Source: Purshia tridentata
Lineage: Eukaryota > Streptophyta > Magnoliopsida > Rosales > Rosaceae
Length of the DNA: 64,000 bases
Assembly: GCA_003254885.1 (NCBI GenBank)
Contig: QANT01007460.1
Coordinates: 1 to 64,000 of the forward strand
Reading direction: 5' to 3'
Both the position numbers and the translations under genes were made by a program. Within the stretch, counting starts at the first letter, position 1, and every line of letters starts with the position of its first letter. The notes under the pieces are model-generated. The model saw nothing but the letters and a program-made list of their open reading frames with translations, was not told the origin of the DNA and ran no database searches. Shown here piece by piece: positions 39,055 to 51,660 of this stretch.

Positions 39055-41312
39055 TTACCACTGCCAGGGCCAAATTCTAGATTCCTTCTTTGTAGGCGGT
39101 GTAGTCAGAACACACACTCTAAATTCTGCTTTCTCACCAAGTTCTTGGAATGAGTCAACCACATTTTGAAGCCTGGCAACAAATTCTATCAGAAGCGAAG
39201 CAAAAGTGGCCAAGGACAAAGCACTTGCACTTTCGTATGTTCTGCAATCGTCTTCCCTAATGACTTCATCGGCATTAAATGAAAGTGGCAAGGGCCAATG
39301 CGTTTGATTCCTAAACACATCTTCTGAGGAAGCACTTTGTGGTGTCCATGCTGCTGTAACAGGCCTCACGTCAAGCACGGTTTCACTCAAGGACTTAAAT
39401 CTCAACTGCATATTATCATCATCAACCTTAGAATCCAAAACATTTTCAGGGTCTTCTAGTACAAGTTCTTTAGGCCGTGTTCCGATTTCCCAACTTTCTG
39501 AATTGACCAGTACATATGATCTTTGGTCAATCTTCTTCTGTAACTGCTCTGCTGCCTCATGCACGTCTTTAAGTATGTCTCCGGGGTCTAATTTTTCCAT
39601 CTTCTCGACCTTTTTCCCAAGCTCTCGTAATACTTTGGCACCTTCTGCTCCAACCCTCCGGAGCTCACTACGAAAGACCTGCCTCTTTTCTGCTGGGGCC
39701 TGCAAGTACAAAATCACAAGCTTGTTTAAAAAAGTCTAAAGTAAACTGCTGTACACAGTACGCATATATCCAATAAACAATGCATGTTTTCTTTCTGCAA
39801 CTTCTTGGCAATTCCTCGCCGTAACATAAATTTTCAGCAGCATGCAAAACATACTCACCTGTATTTCGGATAGAATGCATCCATGTAGCGCCATGACCAT
39901 ATGTGCACAGTGCCTCAGTGCACCACTTACTTTGACATAATTTTTCCAAGGATAATTGAACATTCTGTAACGACCATGAGGTGGTTCCCAAATTGCAAAG
40001 CCCAACTGCACTTGTAAACCAAACCCAATTATTCTTGTTCAACAATGTAATTATGATTAGCACATAATTGGAGAATTTAATCATACCAGAGTTTCCTCTT
40101 GGATAGTAGCTTCCACCACCGATCGATATCCCTTGTACAATGGATCATCTGCAGCTTGGTATGTAAGAATCTTTGATGGAATCCTCTCATATTCAACACA
40201 TTTCAGGTACCCATTAACACAGCCTAAGCAACAAAGTTGGAAAAATAAGCATATGCAAGTAGCAGTAGAGCAAAATAAGAAGATGCAGAAGCTTCACCAA
40301 GTAATGTACCTTCTAATGCGACAGCAACTCCCTTGAAATTCTTCACCACCAAGTTATGCAGATCCTCTCCTGACCATATAGGGCATATGCATATATTTAC
40401 AAGCAAACATACAGCAGCACCCACTGCAATAAGCACTAATCGAGTTGCAACAGCTTCATTGTATTCCCTTGTCCTGTTTCCAGCAACCATGAGGATACAG
40501 TATGTCAATATGAAAACTCGAAAGCCGTATTCGTAGGGCTTCATTGTTGGGTACAGCTTCAAGTAAGATGCAAAAGATCCTAGCCATCGCAAACAGAAGC
40601 AGAGTTAGAAAAAGTGGCAAAATTGAAAATCAAATTGACTATGATTTTAATTGGCAAGTAATAATACAAACCAACGATAAAAATGCTTATGACAATAACT
40701 ACTTCCTCCCATTTTCCAGCCAGCAAAGATAGCTCAGCAAAGCAGAAGGCAAGTATTCCAGCAAACAATGTTCCTAACCCACGATTAAATCCTTTAATGA
40801 AAGTCCCTCCTGCAGGAAAGATTAATTAATATTCAGTCCAAAAAATAACATATATTGAACTCAAATATAGTTCAAAGGGTCTTTAGGCGATTACCTATGC
40901 TGAATTCGAACATCACGATGACTGTGAGGATAGCCCAGATTGAGTACTGACCAACATCGTGATATGATTCTTTCCAGAATATGAGCAAAGAAACAATGGA
41001 CAATGCCAGTCCCATTTTTATTGCAAAGATGAATTTTCTGGGATCAGAGCGACCCATTTCCCATGCTTCACCAGCAAAATCTAGTAAATCTTTCAAAAAC
41101 TTCATCATCTTTTTGGTCAGCAAATTGAAACACAAGTATCTGCAGCTTTCTGTTTCTGCTCCAAGCTCATTTTCCTTGAAGCTTCTAAGAAGCGGCTTTT
41201 CCATACTCTTTACAGAAAAATTATGCCCAAGTGAGATTTTTTTCTTTGAACCTGTTCTGGCTTTCTCTTCTTCGCTCCAACAATCAAATCTACAGAGTAC
41301 CACAAAATGCAT
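39055..41312 (-). CDS. Aluminium-activated malate transporter family channel, second copy (ALMT-B)
   Basis: Six exons on the minus strand: 41312-40895, 40809-40672, 40579-40310, 40223-40087, 40005-39859, 39699-39055, about 584 aa. Exons 2, 4 and 5 have exactly the same lengths as in ALMT-A (138, 137, 147 nt), so the two genes are paralogues. Motifs [16 protein letters not shown], the WEPPHG box (residues 327-332), [13 protein letters not shown] and [18 protein letters not shown] are intact. The C-terminus is short and ends GEKAEFRV...WPWQW. The start is uncertain: ATG 41312 adds a 50-residue leader not shared with ALMT-A, an internal Met lies at 41205, and a possible TCTGTAG acceptor near 41291 could link to an unseen upstream exon. 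A tonoplast malate/chloride channel role is inferred from clade II relatives. Confidence 0.9.
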
Positions 41313-42536
41313 GCATATCTAATTAGTGACTGAAAGTTATGCAACTATTTACAAACTAAAATGAGAGCACAATAAAGACATGTACTGGTTTGGATATAAG
41401 ACATGTCACAAGTGTAAGCCACATTATTTGCTTAGTATTATTTTGCAAAAGTCACATTCTACACCAAATTAGAACTGAATACAAGTTTGGGTGCTTAATT
41501 GGCAGGGCCAAAGGTTAGGCACCAAAATCAAAAAATCCATTATATTATTATTCAATTATCACCATGAGATTTGAACTCAGAGAAATAAAGATTAAGTGCG
41601 ATCTATTAAACCAAATCATCATTCACACTTCTATTTGATAATTCAACATGAATATATGAAGTATTAGTAGCCGTCAAAATCTCAAGGTTATAATGATTTT
41701 ACACTGAATAGTGAATATGCAGTATATGTAGTCTCACGGATATTAAGGACAAGTTGAGCTAAAGTTTTTTTATTTCATAAAAACATATTTTATTAGAGAA
41801 CAATTTATTTGTAATGAGTTTCACTCTCTCATAACACGTCCTCACATGTTAGTGATGTAAGCATTAATTATGATATGAGAGAGTAAGTGTACACACTTAT
41901 TATGTACAAATTTTTCTCTACTTTACTAACCTATGTTATATTTTCTTAAAAAATTTCTTACTCGGAGGATGAAGTAAATGACTATGGCAATATTATTTTG
42001 TTATATTGAATAATTAAAAAACTATAATGAAAATCTTAACAAAGTTAATTAGTTCATTTAATTTGAATGTTTGTTTTAAAATTTATTAGTTATATAAATA
42101 GAGGCCAAAAATGGCATATGCCCAAGTGATTTTCCGATACTGTTGACACATGCCCAAATGGAATTTGTTTAAATACAATTGGTTCACTGTTGCAATCGGA
42201 TGGATGGATATGTATTGACAGTCCTGTAAAACCTCTCTCTGCAATCGGATGGTATAGAGATTGGCTGCCCTAACTGACCAACAAAGACAAAAAAAACGGC
42301 TACAGGAGCGAGTAAATAACGTGTGGGCCCTAGTGCCATCGGCTTTTGCTGATGGTAAATTCACATATGTCCGACAGTCAGAGCAACTGGTAAAATTTGC
42401 TCCGGGAATTACCGGGTCCTTAGGATTTGGGTGTATATTCTACGTGCCACACTATTCTTAATTTCTGACCCATACCTTTTGTTTATCAAATCTGAGTATC
42501 ACCAAGTTGGCATCCATAAAAAAGATACATTCATTA
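41313..42536. other. AT-rich region upstream of ALMT-B
   Basis: No gene is supported. This contains the ALMT-B promoter and AT-rich sequence up to the ALMT relic at 42537. Confidence 0.5.
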
Positions 42537-42707
42537 AGCAAGTTCTCATTATGAAATACCAAATCTATCACTGCCAGAATGCCAGTGCCAAATCCCATAT
42601 TCTTCTTTGTAGGCGGTGGAGTCAGAACACACACTCAATCTCACCAAGTTCTTGGAACGAGTCAACCACATTTGAAGCCTGGCAACAAATTCTATAAGAA
42701 GTGAAGC
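42537..42707 (-). pseudogene. Relic of an ALMT last exon (third copy, 3' end only)
   Basis: This 171-bp stretch is about 85-90% identical by eye to 39025-39195, which covers the last 47 codons and the first 30 bp of 3' flank of ALMT-B, in the same orientation. A deletion of about ten bases and other changes disturb the frame, and similarity ends abruptly at both sides. It is the remnant of a third tandem ALMT copy or of a partial duplication. Confidence 0.85.
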
Positions 42708-42971
42708 AATAAATAGTAAATTTTAAACATAAATGAGTATGACCATAAACCAACTTCTATTATATCTCTAATAATACGAATATAAACGCCCAGCACTTGG
42801 ACACATGGCCATCTGGAAAAAGGTCCACAGGAAAGCGACTTTTGGGAAGAAGACATCCATAGGACTAGCTAGCTAGCTTAAGGCTGCCTCTGGTAAAATA
42901 GATTTCAACCTAACTTTTGTTGAAATAGTTTGTCTGATAGCCTTTACTCAATGGAGAGGAAACTTCCCTCT

Positions 42972-42993
42972 TGTGTGTGTGTGTGTGTGTGTT
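42972..42993. repeat. (GT)n microsatellite
   Basis: Eleven GT dinucleotides in a row in intergenic DNA, likely length-polymorphic. Confidence 0.8.
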
Positions 42994-43299
42994 TTTCCTT
43001 GGGATGATTAAAGGATTCATGTTCATGTTGTAGTACAATTTTGGCCTTTACTTAATGGAGAGGAAACTTCATTTTGCTCTTGAAATATATATAATAAAGT
43101 TACAGACTGACATTTACTTCAAAGTGAATGCTAATGATATTGATCAAAAAAAAAAAAAGAAAAAAAAAAGTAAAAGCTAATGATTTATTCAGCAGGGGAA
43201 AAGAGCTTCATGTTGCTTGCTAAGATGCAAAGCATATCATCCACTGCAATATCAGTGAGCTGTATTGTTATTAATGTGAATGATAACTAATACGTGTAG

Positions 43300-45257
43300 C
43301 TACAGTTCCTCATCAAGATTCAAACAAACAAGGTACGCAGCCAAGCCAACCACTGGCACAAATCTAAGATAGTTTACAATACCAATCTTGCTTCTCTGAA
43401 CATTTTGAAGATTATCACCTATCAACCAAGGCTGGAAGACGGTGTAAAGACATATATCCCAAATGAATGCATAAGCCAGCCTCTCTGATCCTAGATAACT
43501 AATCAAGAACTCCCATCTGTCTGAAATGCTCCCAAAGTTGGCATCCATGCGGCCAAAAACAGCCCACCAAGCAGATATCAGACACATGACTCCGCCAACA
43601 AGTCCAACAATGGGAGCACCATTGGTCATCACACTCCCAAGCTGTGAGCGCTTGCTTGGAGTGTAGTCCAGCTCAGCCGCATTCAGCCGAATAGCCATGT
43701 AAGGTATCAAAAATGCTGTTCACATCACATAAACAACGATAGTCTGGTTGATGGAAAATGTAACTGGACTCTAAAACATTTCCATTACAAAGTAAAATTT
43801 GAATGATACATTAATAAAATTTGAGGAAATAGCAGCCTCATATGGTGATTTTTTTTTTTAATCCTGCAAGGATGTTCACATGCATTGAGAAAAGAAACGT
43901 CTACCATACATACAATCACATATTTTTTAGGACTTTCTAGGCCCAAGTAAAATAGAACCAATAGGGTGGAATATATATAGTCTAGTATGTTATGTTATCA
44001 AACTCTTATTCAAGAGAACATTCCTCCATATAGAAATCATTCCAATAGTTATGTTTTATAGTCTGGGACAAGAGGTCATCCTCTATATATATTTTTTCAT
44101 CTATTTTTAATCTGACTCTACATTAAAGAGAATAATATAGTTAAACTTGTGATCTACATGGTTAGCTAATCCAACACTCGCTCAATCCTCAAAGATGAGA
44201 GTTTGGAAGAAAGCATACTGTTTGTAAGGAACATCTGAAAGCCCCATAAAACGTCTAGAGACCCCTTGTATCTGTCTCTCTTACGATCCGTGAACAGTAA
44301 AGGTGCAAACATGAAGGTCCACCCAATGACAAAATTGAACAGGCCTTCAGACATCTACATTCGAAAAGAAAAAAAAAAAAAAAGAGGAAGCAAATTGGCC
44401 AGTGTGACTATGTCAAAAAGTTGCATAAATGGAAAGCCTTGGTAGAAAAAACCAAATTTACTTGATATGTCATATGGCGATTCTTACCGGGTGAAGAACA
44501 GGGGCATCAATCAAACCAATACCAACTACTCTGCCAAAAAGTTAATTGCAGAAACCATCAAGAATAGAATTTATAATTTACTACTACTAGTCCAGTGGAG
44601 CAGAACTCAGAAAATTAACAAAATTAATAAGAAATATAGTAACCCAGTTGATTGAGCATACCAGAGTTGATAAAAGGTACGATAAAGAAGAAATTCAGAG
44701 AGAGGCCCACAAGAGAATTCACTGTATCCGAGCTTATAGCCCACACTGGATCTCCCTGTTGTAATATTACAAGCAAAAGCAAAATCTTCAGCAGCCAAGA
44801 TTATACATACAAATGCTACTGCTACTCAAGTAAAAAAGAAAACCCATGTAAGTATTAAGGGTTTCATTCATACAGGAGCATAAGGAAGAAGAAAAAGCCA
44901 CAAAATGTAGACTCCCTCAGCAACCCACAGAAGAATCTGAAGCAGTCGCTGTGAGTTATCATCCTCCCGTTGGATAATGGTGGTGGGTTTTCGACGAGCC
45001 AGGTGGCACACAAATTGCTTCAATTTAGAGTCCCTTCTGTGCGTTCTGAGTGATTGTGAAGGCCATTGTTGGGCTTCCAATGCTGCCAAAACCGGACTTG
45101 CTGTGCGCCATTGGGTCTTAGGGTGGGAACTTAAGGACGGATTGGTTGAAAGAATGGTGCAGTTGGTGCAGAGCAGAGGTTGAGATGCCGCAAACGATGC
45201 CGTTTTGGAAAGGAATCCCATCGTTAGTTTGTGGGATGTTGTACTGACGGTGGTCAT
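43300..45257 (-). CDS. Chloroplast-targeted polytopic membrane protein, unknown function
   Basis: Five exons on the minus strand: 45257-44874, 44755-44662, 44525-44488, 44354-44219, 43715-43300, giving 355 aa in frame. The first 80-100 residues are rich in Ser, Thr, Ala and basic residues and poor in acids, typical of a chloroplast transit peptide. The remainder has about six hydrophobic segments: LLQILLWVAEGVYILWLFLLP, a segment in GLSLNFFFIVPFINS, LFNFVIGWTFMFAPLLF, VGLVGGVMCLISAWWAVF, LAYAFIWDICLYTVFQPWL and VVGLAAYLVCL. The well-formed conserved-looking blocks DRKRDRYKGSLDVLWGFQMFLTN and FLIPYMAIRLN lie in loops. I do not recognise a named domain; an envelope or thylakoid protein is likely. 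It is divergent from HOP2 with 269 bp between the start codons. Confidence 0.85.
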
Positions 45258-45526
45258 CGTTTCTGAATTCTGAGAATGAACCGGGCATTGCGTGGCTTTG
45301 CTTTCAACACCAAGTCATGGATTTGTCTTTTACGTAATTTTGGTTTTGATGCAGGGGTAAATTTGTCCAACTAAAGAATCGGGGACAACAATTTAAGTGG
45401 GTAAACGAGGGCGTTTTGGAGCGGAAGCCCTTATTCGAGGGAAGGCGTTGTTCTCGTTCCACTTCAAAGCGAAAGCAGAAGCTCTGAGAAACTTTTTCCC
45501 GCCATTTTTCGTGCAGATTCCGATTA
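45258..45526. promoter_or_regulatory. Bidirectional promoter between chloroplast protein and HOP2
   Basis: Only 269 bp separate two divergent start codons, so both promoters and leaders must overlap or abut. No clear TATA box is seen on either side, consistent with TATA-less bidirectional promoters. Confidence 0.6.
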
Positions 45527-47041
45527 ATGGCTCCCAAATCCGATAACACAGAAGGTAATCGAATTCTGGAAAGCTTATTTTATTTTAGTTCATAAGATTT
45601 TCGATGTGGTTTTTTCTACTGAGCGTTAAACGTTTTGTTGCTTTTGCTTGTGAAACATTGCAGCGATTGTTCTCAAATACGTGAATGAGGTAAACTCATA
45701 TTTCTTCTGATTAATCCTTTGCATTTAGGCCTTGCTACTTTCATTTCTTCGATTATCATCTACTTTTATGTTGAATCGAATGCTTTTTTCTTTATTGTCG
45801 GAATGTAAATTTTCCCTTTCGAGTTTTTGGCTGTTTGGGAGGTGAGAAGATCGAGTCAAGCTTAATTGAGCTTCTTCCACTTGCCAATTGTGATAAATTT
45901 TCTCTTTGTAGTTGTTTTTGTTTGCCGCTGTTTCACTACAATCTTAATAGAAAGCAGTGAGTGGAGGAAGAACTTAGACTTGCATTTTTGCTTTTGTTTT
46001 CTTTCGCTCTTTTTTTTAATGAGAAACGCAAAACAAGATCTCTGTATAGATATTTTCTAGGGAAACAAACAGAACACGCTGCACGCAGTTTCTGGCCTCA
46101 CTAATGTTGATTTACACTCGTCTCTGTTTATCCAGCAAAATAGGCCACTGAATTCCCAAAATGTGGCGGATGCGCTGCAAAAATTCAACCTCAAAAAGGC
46201 AGCCATACAAAAAGCCCTGGATACTCTTGCTGATAGTGGGCGGATGTCATTCAAGGAGTATGGCAAGCAGAAGATATACCTTGCTCGGCAAGACCAATTC
46301 GACATTCCAAACCCTGAGGAGCTTAACCAGATGAAGGAAGAAAACACAAAACTGCAAGAACAGTTGGCCGAACAAAAGAAGGCGATTAACGAGGTTGAGG
46401 GAGGTACCCATTCTCTAGAATTCTTACAGTCATGGTATTTGGTCCTTTAATCCTAAATTTGACTATGCCTGCTGAATTTGAATTTTCATGATGTGCTCTC
46501 GCAGAAATCAAAACTTTGCAGTCAAATTTGACTCTGGAACAGATAAGGGACAAAGAAGCCAAACTGAGAAAGGAGGCAAGTAAATTGGATATGTTTGAAT
46601 TTGCATTAGGTCTGAAGATGTGTCTGAGAAAAGAGGTTGTGGCTGAACCTGTGGAGTTTTGATTTGTATTAGGTTAAGGAAATGGAGGATAAATTGGAAA
46701 TTTTGCGTGGAGGAGTTACCTTGGTGAAGCCAGAAGATCGCAAGGCCATTGAGCAAATGTTCTCGGAGAAAATAAGTCAGTGGAGAAAGCGTAAGAGGAT
46801 CTTCAAGGATCTATGGGATACTATTACTGAGAACTCACCTAAAGATGTCAAGGAATTTAAGGTTTGCTTATATGGACTTTTCTTGTGAGTTTATGGATTC
46901 TGCTATGGTGTGGGTTTAAATAGTCTTTTTATGTTATTACAGGAGGAGCTAGGGATCGAGTATGATGAAGATGTCGGTGTGAGTTTGCAGTCATTTAGTG
47001 ACCTGCTGCAACATGGAAAGAAGCGGCCTAGAGGCCAGTGA
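45527..47041 (+). CDS. HOP2: HOP2 homologue (AHP2), meiotic recombination cofactor
   Basis: Six exons: 45527-45554, 45664-45689, 46136-46403, 46505-46575, 46673-46861, 46943-47041, giving 226 aa, the length I recall for Arabidopsis AHP2. The N-terminal winged helix (IVLKYVNEQNRPLNSQNVAD, KAALQKALDTLADSG-like) is followed by coiled coils (residues about 85-145) and a C-terminal WRKRKRIFKDLWDTITE segment. Family knowledge: HOP2 pairs with MND1 in the nucleus and stimulates RAD51/DMC1 strand invasion; loss causes sterility and illegitimate chromosome connections. Intron 4 starts with GC rather than GT (GAG|GCAAGT) and ends in AG; any GT alternative nearby would break the conserved IRDKEAKLRKEVKEMEDKL stretch. 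Expression is expected mainly in meiocytes, although the promoter is shared with a chloroplast protein gene. Confidence 0.95.
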
Positions 47042-47803
47042 CTTTTTCTGTTGACGTCGGACAATACTATGCTATTTCCAATGCTTGAATTAGGTTTATT
47101 TACATTGTTCATTGGAGCCGTAGGAATTCCATTCTTCAATCAGGAAGCATAGTCAAAGATCTAGAAATGAGTTTCTCAGCAAAGGATAATATGCTTCAAA
47201 TGTATGTATATTCTGCATGCTCTGGAGATTAAAATTTAAGCTTCTGTATCCCAATTACTTAATCCACCATTTAATGATATTACACACTGAACCCTTTATG
47301 AATGATAAATATGCATCAATTTATCCAGCTCTATGGGGTTTTGGCACAAGTTGTAGTGTCTACTTTCTAGCACAAGGCACCATGTTTCTGTTGTCATGCT
47401 ATTCTGAAGAGACTAACGGTGAGCTACCTCTTCTTTTATACTTGCAATGATTTATGACTTATGGGCCAGTTCTGTTAGGGAACCTGTCCTGAACATGTGA
47501 TTATGCTTAACATTAATACAAAGTTTGCCCATATGTGTGAATATTTTGGGGGAAATGGATACATGCATTGATGACAATAAAGATAGTTTCTGAAATTGAG
47601 CCTCTGCATACATTCCCTGGAAAAAAAAATCAACAACTATTCTTTAAGGAACTGAAAATTACTGACCTTCAAAAATTATCACACTGAGTTTATATTTCCA
47701 GAAAATATGAGAGAGAAATAAAGAAGCAAACCTACAGAGGACATATATTTATTAGCACAAGTAAGAAAACTAATAAGCGGATAACAAACAAGACCAATGC
47801 TTC
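47042..47803. other. Convergent region between HOP2 and IST1-like
   Basis: This carries the two 3' UTRs. The plus-strand 77-codon frame at 47217 shows no family features. Confidence 0.5.
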
Positions 47804-49706
47804 TCAGAACCCACGCACCCGTCTAGTCCTCAGAGAGAATGGTCCCTTCTCTAGGTTTAATCTCGGTGGGCTTTGCATTCTAGATCCTCCAGGAGCACGG
47901 TATTCAAGCCCTGACTCCACCTTCAGCCCAGATTGAAACCTTGATGGAATTTGATTATGAGATGGAGGCATGGTACTGTTTTCATTGTCCATCTCATTGT
48001 CACTCTCATCAAAAACTATATCCTTACTAGAAGGATTGGCCTGGCCTATGGAATTTGAGGATAATGGAGTTGCGTTGAATGTACCTCTTTCTGAATCTGA
48101 ACTTGAAGAAGACGTTGGCCTCTTCAATTCTTTTGCCCGATTTTGGATGGTGATTTGCTCGTCCTGTGATTCAAATTTAGCTTTCGAGGGCTCATATCTG
48201 TCAGATGGCTTTCCTCGTTTACTACCAGGACTACTATGATCATCCGGATCATGAGATTCAGATCTAGACAGTTCCACTGCTGCTCTTGCAGCTGCAGCGG
48301 CATAAGCTGCAGACTCAAAAGCTGCTTGAGCAGCATCAGCTACATCCTTATATTTCCTCCCTGAGAACCTATCATCTTTTTCTGTCTCTTCTCGGAACGC
48401 CTGCAAATTATCCGCTGATCCGGTGCCACTTGAACTGGCCGATGGGTTTGGTGCAGGCTGGTTTTGCTTCTTGTTTGCATCCAACTGATACTGTATCGAT
48501 CACACAAAGCAATCAGACAATTACCCACATGCCATTAATAAAGGTCAAAGCTTAAAAGCAAATCATACTAATTGTATTCCTCTCATAATTCCTGTTTTTC
48601 TTTTGAGTCACGTACCTCAGCGGCAACAGAAGAAGAAGTTTCCTCCAGCTGCAGAGTGATGCAATTCTCTGAAGCAATTTCTTTGAGCACCTTCATTCTA
48701 ATCTCCAAAGGAGGCATCCTAGTTGACAGTTTTTGCATCATCTACAGAAACCCAAGACATCCACACAAAAAGATGCTAACATTATTAAAAACACCGCCTA
48801 ATAAAATGAGAAATGTATCAAAAGCAGTGAGAGACTTTTCCTATTTCTTTTCAAAGGGGAATGAAAAAGAACAAGACCTCTTTTAAGTCAGATTTGGTGT
48901 CGTTAACAATATTTGATGGGAGAGACAAAATCATGCGGATTTCTGTTTAGAAAAAGAAGTAAGTTTTTGCATCTAAATTGACTACTGAAAAATTTCCAAA
49001 CCAATAAATACATACGGTAAGGTTGACTCCACAATGGTTGCGAACTTCAATGGCACGAGCAGCCAATTCCTTGCCAAAATGAGCGGTGAGAAGCGTACGA
49101 ATCTCTTGAAGCTCTGGGAAGTCCCCGCATCTTGAAGCCGCATAAAGCAGACTGGTTGTTGCTTCCTTCAGTTCATCAGGACACACTCTGTAGTTTTATA
49201 CAAAACAAACCAAATATTGATAGATTAATCTAAGTCTTGTATAATTATGAATACTCCAAAAACGCAATAAAATGTGAATGTTATTCAATCACAGATTCAC
49301 AGACCTTTCTTGTTCAATGAGGTGAACTCTTTCGATCAAGAGGTTGCAATAACCTTCAATCATGGCGAGCACATCCAACATATTCTGCTCCTTAATCACT
49401 TGCTCCACCTGCCAATTACAATAAATTAAACATCAGCAATTTAGCCTCAGTCTGATCAAAAAGAAAAACAAAAAAATTAGAAATTGGAGATTTGAAGTCG
49501 AAAGAACATTTTAAGCTTACGCGAAGAAGAGCTCGTTCATGGTGACCGAGTTGGAGGAGCTGGACGACATCATAGCGGGACTGGGAGCACCTGACCTGAC
49601 GCTGGTTTTTGAGAACGGCGACGCGAGAGAGAGCGAGACTGACAAGTGGCTTCAACTTGGCGGTTTTGTTGGTCCTTCCAAGAAAAGCATCAAGCTTTCT
49701 TCCCAT
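47804..49706 (-). CDS. IST1-like regulator of Vps4 (ESCRT-III associated)
   Basis: Five exons on the minus strand: 49706-49521, 49408-49305, 49187-49016, 48741-48616, 48490-47804, giving 424 aa. Residues about 10-175 form the IST1 domain: LKPLVSLALSRVAVLKNQRQ, RSRYDVVQLLQLGHHERALLRVEQ-like sequence, DVLAMIEGYCNLLIERV, CPDELKEATTSLLYAASRCGDFPEL and LTAHFGKELAARAIE. This is followed by a long disordered tail rich in Ser, Pro and charged residues, with an alanine-rich helix (VADAAQAAFESAAYAAAAAR) typical of plant ISTL proteins. Family knowledge: IST1 binds ESCRT-III CHMP1 and the MIT domain of VPS4/SKD1 and tunes multivesicular-body sorting. The C-terminal MIT-interacting motif common in animals is not obvious here. 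Arabidopsis At1g13340, next to HOP2 (At1g13330), is the likely counterpart from memory. Confidence 0.93.
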
Positions 49707-50034
49707 ATTGATAATTTGATATTATTGCCTTGTCTCTTCGCAGCCTTGCAGACACAACCCAACAAACGAGTCCTGGATCGTTTGCTGCTTTATGAAATGA
49801 CGACGATGATAGAGAGCATGAATGAATTGGCGACTGTGCGACTTTTCAAGAGTACTTGCAGGTTCTTTCTTGCTTACGTGTTTTATAAATGTGTTTTGTG
49901 GACTTTGCTTGAGAGCCAAGTCTCTAGATGCATACAAATGTAAACGATGCTTTAAACGCGGATTAGCCTTGGACAATTTCTGCGAAAACAGCTAGAAAGC
50001 GTCCATGAGACACAGTCTCCACGGAACCGCATAG

Positions 50035-50190
50035 AGTAGTTTCTGCTCTTTCTTCTCCAATATTATTATTGTCCTATTATAAGTACTTCAAATAATCATA
50101 TTTTATGTTTTCTCTCTTATAAGTAGTTTCTGCTCTTTCTTCTCCAATATTATTATTCAAATAATCATATTTTATGTTTTCTCTCTTATA
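50035..50190. repeat. Two-copy direct repeat, period 87 bp
   Basis: AGTAGTTTCTGCTCTTTCTT occurs at 50035 and again at 50122, and both copies continue through CAAATAATCATATTTTATG. The first copy has 18 extra bases in the middle. Confidence 0.8.
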
Positions 50191-51594
50191 CAGGTGAGTA
50201 AACTCCATTTTACTAGAAAAATGATACAAGTTATTATTGGTTGAGAACTTGATATGAAAAAATTTATTCTTTTATTCTGTGTGTTTTTGTCATTGACCTA
50301 AATGAGATCAAAATGACGGAATTGAAATTTTTGGAAATAGGGATGTCTTGTTTCCATTTTCAATTGCTCTAGAGAATACCCCACAATGGAAACTCATTGC
50401 GAATTCTGAAAAAGCTGATTCTGCCATTTTAGGATTGATTAAATTGGAGAAAGTAAAAATAGGGAAATAATTTCTAATGAAAGATCCAACTGTGCTGTGA
50501 TTATTGATATTTTCTTCTTGTTTACAATTGTTAGACTATATAACAGTAAGTCTCCTTAAATCTACCCAACAGGTGTTACCAGTCTAAGTTTTATTGGGTG
50601 AAGGCGACATGAGTTTTGAGTATGGACTTGTGGACTTGGCGACTTCGCTTGAGAATGGGTACGGAGAAAAGGTTTCTTAACGATCTCTGTATCCCAAAAC
50701 TCTGTTTGACCTCTTCAATCTCCACGTTAACAACAAAAAGAGAGAACCAGCCAATTAGTCTAGAAGAGTAGATTTACGTTTACCACAGCACTGGCCCACA
50801 TGATTGACAATTTGACAGATAACACCACAGAAGAAATTAAGTGTTATCATCGAATAAGCCTAGTCTTCCGCTGGTTCTTGCATCGAAAATGTTACGAGAA
50901 TCTTGCCATTGAGTTGAAGAAAAAATTTGAAATTTTGAACTCCCAAGTCCAAGTCACATTAGTTTAAAAAATAATCTCGTTCTCTACTTAAAATACATAT
51001 CTTAAAAATATACATATATATATATAATCAGTTATATCGTTTTCAGAAGATCAAAATTTTCTTAAAATTTTTTAAAATTCAGAAAGGAATCACTGAAAAA
51101 AAAAAAAANAAAAAAAAAAAAAAAAAGATAGGTGGGTAAATAAAATTTGGTGTAGTAATTGCCAACGTTAAGGTATAGTAAAATTTTGAAAGCAATGGAA
51201 ACCCAAAAAGAACACAGCACGGTGGAGAAATAAGAATTGAAGTAATTGCCAGCCAGCACAATTATGGTGCAAATTGTATATTACATATTCAATCATGGTA
51301 TTGTAATTGTATACTGTCCTGCACACCGATGAACAAAAGTTGGTCCAAATACAGGTCAGTGTTTAAGTTAAAAGGGCAAGATAAAATCAATTTTATATAT
51401 ATGTTTTTTTCTTTCCTTTTTATATCATAGTGGATAATACAAAGAATTTTTCTTTTCCTATAGCCTAGATATATTATGATTTCTTAAAAGCTATAATTCT
51501 CACATAATGTCAACGAAACAAATGTCGAGCAACTCTTCCGATTGAAGAAACTACAAGCAATCTATTCTCCCCCTTCAGGGAGCCTGAATAACAT

Positions 51595-51660
51595 TAATTT
51601 GCTATCAGAAAACCAAGAACGATAATTAATTTGCTATCAGAAAACCAAGAACGATAATTA
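51595..51660. repeat. Two-copy 32-bp tandem repeat
   Basis: TTTGCTATCAGAAAACCAAG with its flank is repeated exactly with a period of 32 bp. Confidence 0.85.

Noticed and set aside
49539-49943. 134-codon plus-strand frame at the IST1-like start
   Set aside because: About the first 170 bp are antisense to IST1-like exon 1, and the rest has no family features.
51101-51126. Poly-A tract with one N at 51109
   Set aside because: Most likely a base-calling uncertainty in a homopolymer. It breaks nothing of note and is not a biological signal.
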